NCBI GenBank assembly: GCA_945906105.1
Contig: CAMDQO010000031.1
Location: 1-33,416, forward strand
Direction of reading: 5' to 3'
DNA: 33,416 nt
From: Novosphingobium sp. Chol11
GTDB taxonomy: Bacteria; Pseudomonadota; Alphaproteobacteria; Sphingomonadales; Sphingomonadaceae
The position numbers and the translations under genes were made by a program. The notes below the pieces were generated by a model, which was not told the DNA's origin, made no database searches, and saw nothing but the letters and a program-made list of their open reading frames with translations. This document shows positions 21,864-29,300 of this stretch, in pieces (the first letter of the stretch is position 1; every line of letters begins with the position of its first letter).

Positions 21864-21889
21864 GGGGAGCAACGCGTCTCCCCCGTTGC
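21864..21889. other. Overlapping alternative hairpins after metZ
   Basis: GGGGAG (21864-21869) can pair with CTCCCC (21878-21883), and GCAACG (21869-21874) can pair with CGTTGC (21884-21889). The two stems share a base and exclude each other or need too short a connecting loop. There is no U-tract, so a weak terminator or processing site for metZ is the most that can be said. Confidence 0.3.
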
Positions 21890-21920
21890 TTGCCTCCGTA
21901 TTCCTCGCTAGTCTCGGCGC

Positions 21921-22346
21921 ATGAAAGAACTCTTCCAGCACGCTGCCATCACTGACGGAATCACTGTGCGAGTCGCTGTGAATTTCCTGCCCGAACAATC
22001 GCGCATCGAAGCCGGCAAATGGTTCTGGGTCTATCATATCCGGATAGAGAATGATTCGGATCAGGCGGTGCAATTGCTTACCCGTTACTGGAAGATCACT
22101 GATGGCCGCGGCAAGGTGGACATTGTCGAGGGGGATGGCGTGGTTGGCGAACAGCCGCTGATCCCGCCGGGCCGCAGCCATGACTATGTCTCGGGCTGCC
22201 CGTTGATGACCCCGCTGGGATCGATGGAAGGCCACTATGGCATGCGCCTGGCAGACGGTGAAATGATCGAGGTGGCGATTCCCTTCTTCCCGCTCGCTGC
22301 TCCGGCAACCGCTGGTTCGCCGCAATCATCGACGGGCCTGCACTGA
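21921..22346 (+). CDS. apaG: ApaG domain protein (Co2+/Mg2+ efflux protein ApaG)
   Basis: The 141-residue protein is a single fibronectin-like beta-sandwich of the ApaG family. Diagnostic stretches are VRVAVNFLPEQSR, FWVYHIRIENDSDQAVQLLT, RYWKITDGRGKVDIVEGDGV, GEQPLIPPG and GSMEGHYGMRLADGEMIEV. ApaG is linked to metal resistance in enterics, but its biochemical role is unsettled. A 15-residue Ala/Ser tail follows the domain. It lies between metZ and a LysR gene on the same strand, a neighbourhood I believe is common for apaG in sphingomonads. Confidence 0.93.
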   Translation: MKELFQHAAITDGITVRVAVNFLPEQSRIEAGKWFWVYHIRIENDSDQAVQLLTRYWKITDGRGKVDIVEGDGVVGEQPLIPPGRSHDYVSGCPLMTPLGSMEGHYGMRLADGEMIEVAIPFFPLAAPATAGSPQSSTGLH

Positions 22347-22402
22347 GCCAGCTCAAGCGCAGGGCACTTGCCCCGTGCCCGCCTCCGCCATAGGGAGGCA
22401 GG

Positions 22403-23188
22403 ATGAAGCGCACGCATCTTCCGCTTAACGCCCTGCGCGTGTTTGACGCTGCCGCGCGGCACCTGTCGTTCACCCGCGCGGCGGATGAGCTGGCGGTGAC
22501 TCCTGCCGCCGTTGGCCAGCAGATCCGCGCGCTTGAAGACCTGCTTGGCGTCGTGCTGTTTCGCCGCACCAGCAAAGGTCTGGAGCTGACCGACGAGGCG
22601 GGTGCCGGGCTGGAGGCGCTGCGGAGCGGCTTCCTCAGTTTTGAGGATGCGGTGCAAGCCATGCAGGCCGGGCAATCGAGCCATGTTTACACCATCGCCG
22701 CGCCGCGCGATTTCATCGCCGCCTGGCTCGCGCCGCGCCTCGCCGCGTTTCGGGCGGGTAATCCCGAGGTGCGCTTTGTCCTGCTCGATGGCGAGGTGCT
22801 CGATTTTACCGAGGCCAACCTCGATCTCGCGGTGCGCTGGACCGATGGGCCGGGCGATCTCGAAGGCGTGCAACTGGGCACTGCCGAGCGCGTGATCGTG
22901 GGCGAGGGGGAATGGATTTCATGGCCCGGCGATCCCGCGCCGCAGGGGGATGACGCAGAGGAGCCGCCGGTTCACGTCGGCGATGCGGGCCTCGCACTGG
23001 CCTCCGCCGCCGCAGGTCTGGGTAAGGCCCGCGTCCCCGCGCTGCTTGCCCGCGAATGGCACGCAGCAGGGCGGATAGAGGCGCTGGGCAAGGTTGAAGA
23101 CTGCCGCCGCGCCTACTGGCTAGTCGCCCCCCTGCCGCAGTGGCGACAGAAAAAGGTTAGGGCACTGGTGGCTGCGCTGGTGGGGTGA
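22403..23188 (+). CDS. Short LysR-family transcriptional regulator (GcvA-like)
   Basis: The 261-residue protein has a LysR helix-turn-helix (about 5-65; LPLNALRVFDAAARHLSFTR, ADELAVTPAAVGQQIRALED, FRRTSKGLELTDEAG), the GcvA-type version. The effector domain (about 90-261) is shorter than the usual 200 or so residues: after DFTEANLDLAVRWTDGPGD it jumps quickly to GDAGLALASAAAGLGKARVP, so part of the second subdomain is reduced. AGGGAGG precedes the ATG. It could still bind an effector or may work as a reduced regulator. Its target is unknown; the gene after it is the toxin-antitoxin operon, which has its own promoter. Confidence 0.88.
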   Translation: MKRTHLPLNALRVFDAAARHLSFTRAADELAVTPAAVGQQIRALEDLLGVVLFRRTSKGLELTDEAGAGLEALRSGFLSFEDAVQAMQAGQSSHVYTIAAPRDFIAAWLAPRLAAFRAGNPEVRFVLLDGEVLDFTEANLDLAVRWTDGPGDLEGVQLGTAERVIVGEGEWISWPGDPAPQGDDAEEPPVHVGDAGLALASAAAGLGKARVPALLAREWHAAGRIEALGKVEDCRRAYWLVAPLPQWRQKKVRALVAALVG

Positions 23189-23219
23189 GGGGGTTTTCTA
23201 ACCCTAAGGGCTGATGACG

Positions 23220-23260
23220 TTGAATTTATAGTACTGACAATGTATATACCTCGTCAGTAC
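23220..23260 (+). promoter_or_regulatory. Promoter with embedded operator for the ParD/ParE operon
   Basis: TTGAAT (23220-23225) and TATATA (23243-23248) are spaced 17 bp apart, a good sigma-70-type promoter. GTACTGAC (23231-23238) and GTCAGTAC (23253-23260) are exact inverted repeats with starts 22 bp apart, two helix turns, flanking the -10 element. This is the expected site for autorepression by a dimeric ribbon-helix-helix antitoxin. GGAGG at 23266-23270 is the ribosome site of the first gene. Confidence 0.65.
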
Positions 23261-23275
23261 CAAGCGGAGGCTCCC

Positions 23276-23542
23276 ATGTCGAAAGCGGCAGTGTTCACGA
23301 TGAAGCTCGAAGCCGATCTTCGGGCTGATTTCCTCGCCGAGGCGGAGGCTTCGCACCGGCCCGCGTCGCAAGTCGTGCGCGAATTGATGCGCGAATTTGT
23401 CCATGAGCAGCGCGAAAAACGCGAATATGGGGCGTTTCTGCAAGCCAAGGTCGATCTCGCGCGCGCCTCGGTTCAAAACGGGCAGGGCCGTTCCAATGAT
23501 GATGTCGAAGCCGATTTCGCCGCTCGCCGCGCACACGGATAG
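23276..23542 (+). CDS. ParD-like ribbon-helix-helix antitoxin
   Basis: The 88-residue protein starts MSKAAVFTMKLEADLRADFL, a beta strand followed by a helix-turn-helix of the ribbon-helix-helix class (DLRADFLAEAEASHRPASQV, VRELMREFV). A charged C-terminal region with RSNDDVEADFAARRA follows, likely wrapping the toxin. The start at 23276 has an ideal GGAGG five bases upstream; the ATG at 23240 lies inside the promoter. The antitoxin should neutralise the downstream toxin and repress its own promoter through the inverted repeat. Confidence 0.85.
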   Translation: MSKAAVFTMKLEADLRADFLAEAEASHRPASQVVRELMREFVHEQREKREYGAFLQAKVDLARASVQNGQGRSNDDVEADFAARRAHG

Positions 23543-23552
23543 CTGATCAGGC

Positions 23553-23834
23553 GTGAGGGTTGTCTGGACGCCGGAAGCCCAGCATGACCGTGCTGATATC
23601 TGGGACTATATCGCCGCCGACAATCCGGTCGCGGCGGCCCGGATGGACCAGTTGCTCAGCGATGCCGTGGCGAACCTCGCCGACTTTCCGATGCTGGGGC
23701 ATGAGGGTGAGGTGCCGGGCACCCGGGAATTGACTCCGCACAAAAGCTATCGCCTTGTTTATGAGATTACCGAAGATACGGTGTGGATTCTGGTCTTGAT
23801 CCATAGCGCACGGCAGTGGCCACCAGTTAGTTAA
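23553..23834 (+). CDS. ParE/RelE-family toxin
   Basis: The 93-residue protein begins with a GTG codon 10 bp after the antitoxin stop. It has the ParE/RelE fold pattern: VVWTPEAQHDRADIWDYIA, ARMDQLLSDAVANLADFP, GTRELTPHKSYRLVYEI and the closing VLIHSARQWPP. ParE toxins poison DNA gyrase whereas RelE toxins cleave mRNA; the RHH partner favours ParE. It is full length and appears intact. The pair may act in stress response or in keeping this chromosomal segment. No toxicity can be read from the sequence itself. Confidence 0.87.
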   Translation: MRVVWTPEAQHDRADIWDYIAADNPVAAARMDQLLSDAVANLADFPMLGHEGEVPGTRELTPHKSYRLVYEITEDTVWILVLIHSARQWPPVS

Positions 23835-23840
23835 GAGAGA

Positions 23841-24308
23841 CTACCTCCCCAAATCCCCCAACTCCATCCCGTTCCCCGGCATACACTGCTGAACCTCGAT
23901 CAGATTCCCCTCGGGATCACGGCCATACAATGTCCTGACATGGCCCATGTCGACAAATTCGCGGGTGCCGAAGTCCATGCCCGCCGCGATCAGCTTTGGC
24001 ATATCTTCGGCGATATTGTCGGTATCGATGCAGATGTGGGTGTAGCCCTTGTCCGCCGCAGTGAGTGCCTGTGTGTTCCTTGGTGCCGGGTTCGCGTATT
24101 GGAACAGCTCGATATAGCAGGTGCCCGCGCGCATCATCGCGCCGCGTGCGGCTGAATCCTTGAGATCGACGATCTGATCGAGCAGCGGCTCGTTTTCCCA
24201 GCCGAACGGTTCTCCGACAATCTCGAAGCCCAGACCATCGCGGTAAAAGCGGATCATGCGGTCAATATCGTGGCAGTGGATGCCGGTGTGATGAATGCCC
24301 CGGATCAT
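23841..24308 (-). CDS. VOC-superfamily (glyoxalase/dioxygenase-like) metalloprotein
   Basis: The 155-residue protein has two beta-alpha-beta-beta-beta modules. Probable metal ligands are His in IHHTGIHCHDIDRMIRFY, His in GYTHICIDTD and Glu in NLIEVQQCMPG; CYIELFQY is another acidic strand. Such proteins include methylmalonyl-CoA epimerase and glyoxalases; here DGLGFEIVGEPFGWENEPLL and RTLYGRDPEGN do not settle the substrate. GGGAG precedes the ATG. It converges with the toxin gene, with only six bases between the stops. Confidence 0.86.
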   Translation of the reverse strand: MIRGIHHTGIHCHDIDRMIRFYRDGLGFEIVGEPFGWENEPLLDQIVDLKDSAARGAMMRAGTCYIELFQYANPAPRNTQALTAADKGYTHICIDTDNIAEDMPKLIAAGMDFGTREFVDMGHVRTLYGRDPEGNLIEVQQCMPGNGMELGDLGR

Positions 24309-24447
24309 GGTGTTCTCCCGCTGTTATCGGGAGCATTTATCCAAGCAAACGGGCGGTCAGGCAATGCCTGTCCGCCCGCCGAATTGTCTGAACAGGAAAG
24401 GCTAAACCGGTTAGAGTCTTTCCGCATAGAATTGAATCAACTCAAGC

Positions 24448-24557
24448 CCGTTCGTCCCGAGCGCAGTCGAGGGATGGCCGAGCAAAGTCGAGGCCTGCAA
24501 CGCTGAAGTTCTCGGCTCCGCTCGAATAAATCCCTCGACTGCGCTCGGGACGAACGG
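24448..24557. repeat. Sphingomonad-type inverted repeat element
   Basis: A perfect 28-bp inverted repeat, CCGTTCGTCCCGAGCGCAGT plus eight more bases (24448-24475), is mirrored at 24530-24557. Inside are weaker copies of the same motif: CCGAGCAAAGTCGAGG (24477-24492) and an inverted degenerate one near 24512-24526. Translated, such repeats give FVPSAVEG and RPERSRG, strings I remember from many spurious sphingomonad ORFs. On the plus strand the right arm is followed by TTTTTG, so it could also act as a terminator. It lies in the 280-bp space between the VOC and glycine-zipper genes. Confidence 0.85.
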
Positions 24558-24588
24558 TTTTTGTGGTTCAATGTAAAACGGAAAAACT

Positions 24589-24864
24589 CTAACGGCGGAC
24601 GCGGCGGCCGCAGTTGCGGTTGTACTTCTTGCGGGCGATCTCGTGTCCGGCAACGCCGCCAGCTGCGGCGCCAGCCAGCGTGCCGCCGGTGCCGCCAAGG
24701 ATCACCTTGCCGAGGACCGCGCCGCCCACTGCGCCAATCGCCGCACCGCCGGTCTTGGTCACGCGCTTGCATCTGGTGGCCGCTTCAACCGGGCTGATGC
24801 TGGCGAGGGTCAGTGTGGTGGCGGCGATAGTGAGCGCCAAAGGGGCGAGAATAAGTTTGAACAT
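24589..24864 (-). CDS. Small exported glycine-zipper protein
   Basis: The 91-residue protein starts MFKLILAPLALTIAATTLTL and has a signal peptide ending near SPVEA (about residue 28). A glycine-zipper segment follows (about 38-75; TGGAAIGAVGGAVLGKVILG and GTGGTLAGAAAGGVAGHEIA) with a basic tail, KKYNRNCGRRVRR. The family (glycine zipper 2TM) is found in envelope proteins that may insert in membranes; the function is unknown. The start at 24864 has AGGAGA close upstream; the longer frame to 24891 lacks one. It is related in design to the truncated gene at 149-453. Confidence 0.82.
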   Translation of the reverse strand: MFKLILAPLALTIAATTLTLASISPVEAATRCKRVTKTGGAAIGAVGGAVLGKVILGGTGGTLAGAAAGGVAGHEIARKKYNRNCGRRVRR

Positions 24865-24956
24865 AGAGCTTCTCCTGTTGTGAATGCTCACCCGCCCTGT
24901 CGGAGCGCAAACTGACTGAACCTGAACGACACGATGAGCCGTTGCTTGCGCAAGCT

Positions 24957-25451
24957 TTACGGATTGGTGATTGCGTTAACTGAACCACCGGGCAGACCAA
25001 ATGTTCCCTCAGCCTTGGCGCGGACGTTACGGCATAGCTCGAGCAGGGTATTTCGGGTGTCAGGCGCAATGTCGCCGAAAAAATGCTGTTCGATGGCATC
25101 GCCCGCTGACTGGATATGCTTCAGCAGTTCCTTGCCAGCCTCGGTGAGGAACAGTGCATTGCTGCGCCCATCGGCAGGGGGGCGGATCAGCAGGCTGCGC
25201 GCTTCAAGGCCCGCGACAATCGGCACCATATTTGTCCGCTTTACGCCAAGTGCCCGCCCGATAGCACTCTGGTTGCACCCCGGATTAGCCCCGACGAAAC
25301 GAAGAATGATTGCCTCGCTGACCTTGAGGTCCAACTCCTCGTAACTATCAGTCAGCGCGGTCATGGTGACGAGCATGGCGCGGCGTAACTGATAGCCCAG
25401 CACATCATCGAGCGGGTCGGCCAGCGTTTCGGTTTTTGTTTCGGTCAGCAT
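24957..25451 (-). CDS. MarR-family transcriptional regulator
   Basis: The 164-residue protein has the MarR winged helix. The recognition part is CNQSAIGRALGVKRTNMVPI (about 60-80), the wing is LIRPPADGRSNALFLTEAGK, and amphipathic dimerisation helices lie at both ends (QLRRAMLVTMTALTDSYEEL; LLELCRNVRAKAEG). MarR proteins usually sense small aromatic compounds or oxidants and repress nearby genes. It follows the FAD oxidoreductase gene by 25 bp on the same strand, so it likely belongs to that operon and could regulate it. Confidence 0.88.
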   Translation of the reverse strand: MLTETKTETLADPLDDVLGYQLRRAMLVTMTALTDSYEELDLKVSEAIILRFVGANPGCNQSAIGRALGVKRTNMVPIVAGLEARSLLIRPPADGRSNALFLTEAGKELLKHIQSAGDAIEQHFFGDIAPDTRNTLLELCRNVRAKAEGTFGLPGGSVNAITNP

Positions 25452-25476
25452 AGCGGATTGCTATGCCGCCAGTCGC

Positions 25477-27087
25477 TCACCGCCGCAACAGCCGTGACAG
25501 CAGCGGACGGTCTGACAGGATGGCGCGCGCGGCATTGTGCCCCGGAGCTCCCGTCACACCGCCGCCAGGATGGGCGCCAGCGCCGCAGTGATACAGCCCC
25601 TTGATCGGCCCGCGATAATCGCCGTGGCCCAGCACCGGCCGCGCTGCCCACAACTGCTCAAGGCTCATCCGACCGTGGAAAATATCGCCACCGATCAGAC
25701 CGAACTTGCGCTCCAGATCGAGCGGGGAGTGGATTTGCCGCGCGATCACGCTGGCGCGGAAATTGGGCGCATGCCTCGTGACGGTGTCGATCACGCAGTC
25801 TGCCGCTGCCTCGCGCTCATCGTCCCAGGATCTGCCATCGGGCAATTCAGGGGCGAAGTGCTGGCAGAACAGGCTGGCGACATGGGCTCCGGGCGGGGCA
25901 AGGCTATCATCGAGTGTTGAGGGGATCAGCATTTCGACCACTGGATTGCGCGACCAGCCCAACTTCGCCGCATCGTCATAGGCGGTATCCATGTAATCCA
26001 TGGTCGGGGCGATGACGATGCCGGCGGTGTGGTGATCGGCCTGAATTTTGCCCGGCAGCACGGCGAAATCGGGCAGTTCCGACAGCGCGACATTCATGCG
26101 GAATGTGCCGGAACCCGCCTTGAAGCCCGCGATGCGGCGGCGAAAATCGGGATCGAGGTCTGATGCATCGACCAGTTGCCGGTAAAGCAGCGCCGGACCG
26201 ACATTGGCGGCCACCAGCGGTGCGGCGATCTCCTCGCCGCTCTCCAGCCGGACGCCTGAAACCTTGCCGCCATCGACCAGCAGCTTTGCCACCGGCGCTT
26301 CAAGGCTGATCTCGACACCCACACTGGCGCAGGCCGCTGCCATGGCCTGCGTGATCGCCCCCATGCCGCCGATAGCGTGCCCCCAGGCACCCTTGTTGCC
26401 GTTGACCTCACCGAACACATGATGGAGCAGCACATAAGCAGTGCCAGGGCTGGAGACACCGGCATAATGCCCGACGGTGGCATCAAAGGCGAAGGCGGCC
26501 TTGACGTGTTCATTGTCAAACCAGCCATCGAGAAATTCTCGGGCCGAGCGGGTAAACAGTTCGAGCAGATCGCGCTGCGCAGGCGCTGCCATCCGGGCCA
26601 TCGGCAAGCCTTGCTTGAAGGCCGCGAGGAGTGACCCCAGCCCGCCGCCGGGGGTAGGCGGTATCTCCAGCGCCATAGCGCGCAGCAGATCGGCAATCTT
26701 GCCCAGAGCCGCGTCATAGTGTGGATAGGCTGCCGCATCCTTGGGCGAAAACCGCGCAAATTCGGCCTGAGTCCGCTCCATCCCGCCGCCCAGACACAAG
26801 TGATCGCGCTCAAATGGCAGAAAGTTGCTCATCCGCCGCTCGACGATCCTGAGCCCGCGTTCGTGCAGCCGCATATCGGCGATCACCTTGGGCTGTAACA
26901 GACTGACGGTGTAGCTGGCGGTCGAATTGCGAAAACCGGGGTGGAACTCCTCGGTCACCGCCGCGCCGCCGATGATTGCGCGGCGCTCAAGCACACGCAC
27001 CTTTAGCCCGGCAGAGGCGAGGTAAAAGGCGCAAGCGAGGCCATTGTGACCCCCGCCGATAATCAGGGCATCATAACGCTTGGTCAC
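25477..27087 (-). CDS. FAD-dependent oxidoreductase, phytoene desaturase/PYROXD2-like
   Basis: The 536-residue protein opens with a Rossmann FAD motif, YDALIIGGGHNGLACAFYLA, followed by GLKVRVLERRAIIGGAAVT, and closes with HCGAGAHPGGGVTGAPGHNA, the C-terminal FAD segment of the CrtI/PYROXD2 type. The middle (about 100-430) is the variable substrate domain. It is not placed in a carotenoid cluster, so desaturation of phytoene is unlikely and the substrate is unknown. The start is GTG, one base after the stop of the M20 gene, so the two are almost certainly co-translated; MarR follows. Confidence 0.88.
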   Translation of the reverse strand: MTKRYDALIIGGGHNGLACAFYLASAGLKVRVLERRAIIGGAAVTEEFHPGFRNSTASYTVSLLQPKVIADMRLHERGLRIVERRMSNFLPFERDHLCLGGGMERTQAEFARFSPKDAAAYPHYDAALGKIADLLRAMALEIPPTPGGGLGSLLAAFKQGLPMARMAAPAQRDLLELFTRSAREFLDGWFDNEHVKAAFAFDATVGHYAGVSSPGTAYVLLHHVFGEVNGNKGAWGHAIGGMGAITQAMAAACASVGVEISLEAPVAKLLVDGGKVSGVRLESGEEIAAPLVAANVGPALLYRQLVDASDLDPDFRRRIAGFKAGSGTFRMNVALSELPDFAVLPGKIQADHHTAGIVIAPTMDYMDTAYDDAAKLGWSRNPVVEMLIPSTLDDSLAPPGAHVASLFCQHFAPELPDGRSWDDEREAAADCVIDTVTRHAPNFRASVIARQIHSPLDLERKFGLIGGDIFHGRMSLEQLWAARPVLGHGDYRGPIKGLYHCGAGAHPGGGVTGAPGHNAARAILSDRPLLSRLLRR

Positions 27088-27088
27088 G

Positions 27089-28510
27089 TCACTTCGAGGA
27101 CAAGTCGGTGAACAGGCTGGTGTAATAGATGATGCCCGGGCGGATGTTGGACAGGTGCACCCGTTCGTTCAGGCCGTGGCTGAAATCATCCGAATCCTTG
27201 CTGAAACTGGGGCTGGCACCATAGCTTGGCACGCCCGCCGCGCGGAACCACATCGAATCCGAAGCACCTGATGATTGTGCCGGAATCACCGTCACCCCCG
27301 GCCAGGCCTGCTTGATCGCCTTGTCGGCTGCAGCGATGAAATCGGGCCGCATCGGCGATGCCGGGCTGGCGATGCCGCCTTCGGTGATGTCAGTGAAGGT
27401 CACTTGCAAGACATTTGCCGCGCGGGTCAGCTCGGCCATGATATCGGCCTGTTTGTGTCCCGGAAAAATGCGGCAGTTGACCGTTGCCGTGGCGCGCTGC
27501 GGCAGGGCGTTTTCAGCATGGCCCCCTGAAACCAGCGTCGGCACGCAAGTGGTGCCGATCTTGCCGACATAGGTCGGGCTGGCGCGCAGCGTTGCGGCGG
27601 CCACTTCGTCACCCGGATTGGCGGCAAAGGCGAGCATGGCCGCGGCGAGTTTAGAGTCTGCCTCGAACGCGGCGGCCTTTTCGAAATAGGCTTTGGTCAG
27701 TGGGGATAGTTCCGGCTTGAAGTGATAGGCGCCGATCCGCTCCAGAGCTGTGGCCAGTTGGACGATGGCATTGTCCGGGCGCGGGGAAGAGCTGTGACCG
27801 CCGGGGTTGGTCACTTCCAGACGGTAATCAGCATAGGTTTTTTCCGCACCTTGCCATGACCAGTAGAGCGGCTTGAAGTTCGTCTCGTCAAAAGCGCCGC
27901 CACCGCCGTCAATGTTGATCACCAGTTCGGCGTTCGACAGCTGCTTGGCGATTTCGCGGCTGGTGTACATCGCGGTTTCTTCATCGCCGGAAAATTCCAG
28001 AATGATGGAGCGTTTCGGGCGGTAGCCCTGACGGCGCATTTCGATCAGCGATGAGACGGCGACTGCGGCATCGAACTTCATGTCACTCGCGCCCCGGCCA
28101 AACAGATAGCCGTTCTCGACAATTGGCGTGAAGGGATCGCGCTGCCAGTCCTTGGGATTGGCTTCCACCACATCGATATGGCCCGAGATCACCAGTGGCT
28201 TCAGCGCGGGGCTGCTGCCCTTCCAGCTGGCGATGATATAGGCCGTGTCCTTCAGCGGGGTAATAACGATATCACCCGGAGCCCAGCCGCCCGCGATCAG
28301 CGAATCCCTGATCCTGGCCGCAACATCCCCGGTGCGGTTGCCCGGTCCGCGCACCGATCGCATGGCGATCAGCTGCTTGGCCAGATCGAGCGCCTGCGCC
28401 TCAGCTTGGGGGAAGGCCGCAGGCGGCTTGGCGGTATGGGGCTTTGCTGCGGCAGGGGCGGCGGCAAGACTGAGCAGGGCGGTCATAACCGCAAGTGTGC
28501 TGGTTTTCAT
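27089..28510 (-). CDS. Exported M20/M25/M40-family metallopeptidase
   Basis: The 473-residue protein has a signal peptide (MKTSTLAVMTALLSLAAAPAAA) and a zinc peptidase fold. The first metal histidine is in VISGHIDVVEANPKDW, the bridging aspartate in GRGASDMKFDAAV, the catalytic/ligand glutamates in EFSGDEETAMY, and the final histidine near ERVHLSN or upstream. The dimerisation domain lies at about 215-330. It probably cleaves peptides or amino-acid amides in the periplasm. ATG 28510 gives the signal peptide directly. No Shine-Dalgarno is visible, and TAGAAC lies eight bases before the ATG, so the mRNA may be nearly leaderless. Confidence 0.9.
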   Translation of the reverse strand: MKTSTLAVMTALLSLAAAPAAAKPHTAKPPAAFPQAEAQALDLAKQLIAMRSVRGPGNRTGDVAARIRDSLIAGGWAPGDIVITPLKDTAYIIASWKGSSPALKPLVISGHIDVVEANPKDWQRDPFTPIVENGYLFGRGASDMKFDAAVAVSSLIEMRRQGYRPKRSIILEFSGDEETAMYTSREIAKQLSNAELVINIDGGGGAFDETNFKPLYWSWQGAEKTYADYRLEVTNPGGHSSSPRPDNAIVQLATALERIGAYHFKPELSPLTKAYFEKAAAFEADSKLAAAMLAFAANPGDEVAAATLRASPTYVGKIGTTCVPTLVSGGHAENALPQRATATVNCRIFPGHKQADIMAELTRAANVLQVTFTDITEGGIASPASPMRPDFIAAADKAIKQAWPGVTVIPAQSSGASDSMWFRAAGVPSYGASPSFSKDSDDFSHGLNERVHLSNIRPGIIYYTSLFTDLSSK

Positions 28511-28542
28511 GAAGCAAGTTCTAGGCAATCCGTGCACAGTCG

Positions 28543-28561
28543 CAAGTGCTTACGACACTTG
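28543..28561. promoter_or_regulatory. Palindromic operator candidate in the M20/TetR divergent region
   Basis: CAAGTG (28543-28548) and CACTTG (28556-28561) are exact inverted repeats around a 7-base spacer, 19 bp in all, in the 104-bp gap between the two divergent genes. On the minus strand a TTGCGA overlaps the right part and lies 16 bp before TAGAAC, a possible promoter of the M20 operon. The size and place suit a TetR dimer. Confidence 0.5.
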
Positions 28562-28614
28562 AGCCGCTCGCCTGCTTGGCGCATGGTGTGTGAGTGTCTG
28601 GAACTGGGGGGATA

Positions 28615-29196
28615 ATGGCGCAAATCAGCGAAAGGCCGACGGCCAAGGCGCGCGATGCCCGTCAAGTCAAAAGCGATGCCGCCTTGCGGGAGGGCTTGCT
28701 GGCGCTGCTTACCCGCCAGCCGTTTGACCGGATCACCGTGCGCGATATCGTGGCCGAGGCGGGGATCGGCTATGCCACGTTCTTCCGCCACTACCCTTCT
28801 AAGGATGCGCTGCTCGATGCCGTGGCGGGCGAGGAGATTGAGGCATTGCTGCATCTTACCGCGCCGCTGCTCAGCCCCGATGACACGCGCGCTACGTGCC
28901 TTGCGCTCGCCAGCTATGTCGATGAACGCCGCGCGGTGTGGAGCGCCTTGCTGACGGGCGGAGCGGCTGGTCACTTGCGCGAACAGTTTGCGCGGCTGGC
29001 AGCCCAGATCCCGGCGGCAGAACATCCCAGCGGCTGGCTGCCCAATGAACTTGGCGTGATTTTCGGCGTTTCCGCCACGGTGGAGATCCTTGCGTGGTGG
29101 CTGCGGCAGGCACCCGATTTTCCGGTTGAGCGTGTGGCGGAAATACTGGACCGACTGGTGATCACGCCAACCGTTGGCTCACTTCGTGAGGGTTGA
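28615..29196 (+). CDS. TetR-family transcriptional regulator
   Basis: The 193-residue protein has an N-terminal TetR helix-turn-helix (about 18-65; ALREGLLALLTRQPFDRITV, RDIVAEAGIGYATFFRHYPS, KDALLDAVAGEEI). A C-terminal helical ligand/dimer domain follows (about 80-185) with VWSALLTGGAAGHLREQFA and ILAWWLRQAPDFP. GGGGG lies close before the ATG at 28615. Being divergent from the M20/FAD/MarR operon with a palindrome between, it most likely represses that operon and itself; the inducer is unknown. Confidence 0.9.
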   Translation: MAQISERPTAKARDARQVKSDAALREGLLALLTRQPFDRITVRDIVAEAGIGYATFFRHYPSKDALLDAVAGEEIEALLHLTAPLLSPDDTRATCLALASYVDERRAVWSALLTGGAAGHLREQFARLAAQIPAAEHPSGWLPNELGVIFGVSATVEILAWWLRQAPDFPVERVAEILDRLVITPTVGSLREG

Positions 29197-29300
29197 TGTT
29201 ACGCGGTATTAACCAAGGTTGCGGCAAAGCGGCTGTCTCACCGGATTGATCAGTCAACAGACCCGATGGCAAAGCAGGTCGGGCAGGCTATAGGCAGGCA

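Noticed and set aside
21864..21889. H-type pseudoknot after metZ
   Set aside because: The stems interleave, but the connecting loops would be 0-1 bases, too short to cross the helices; alternative hairpins are more likely.
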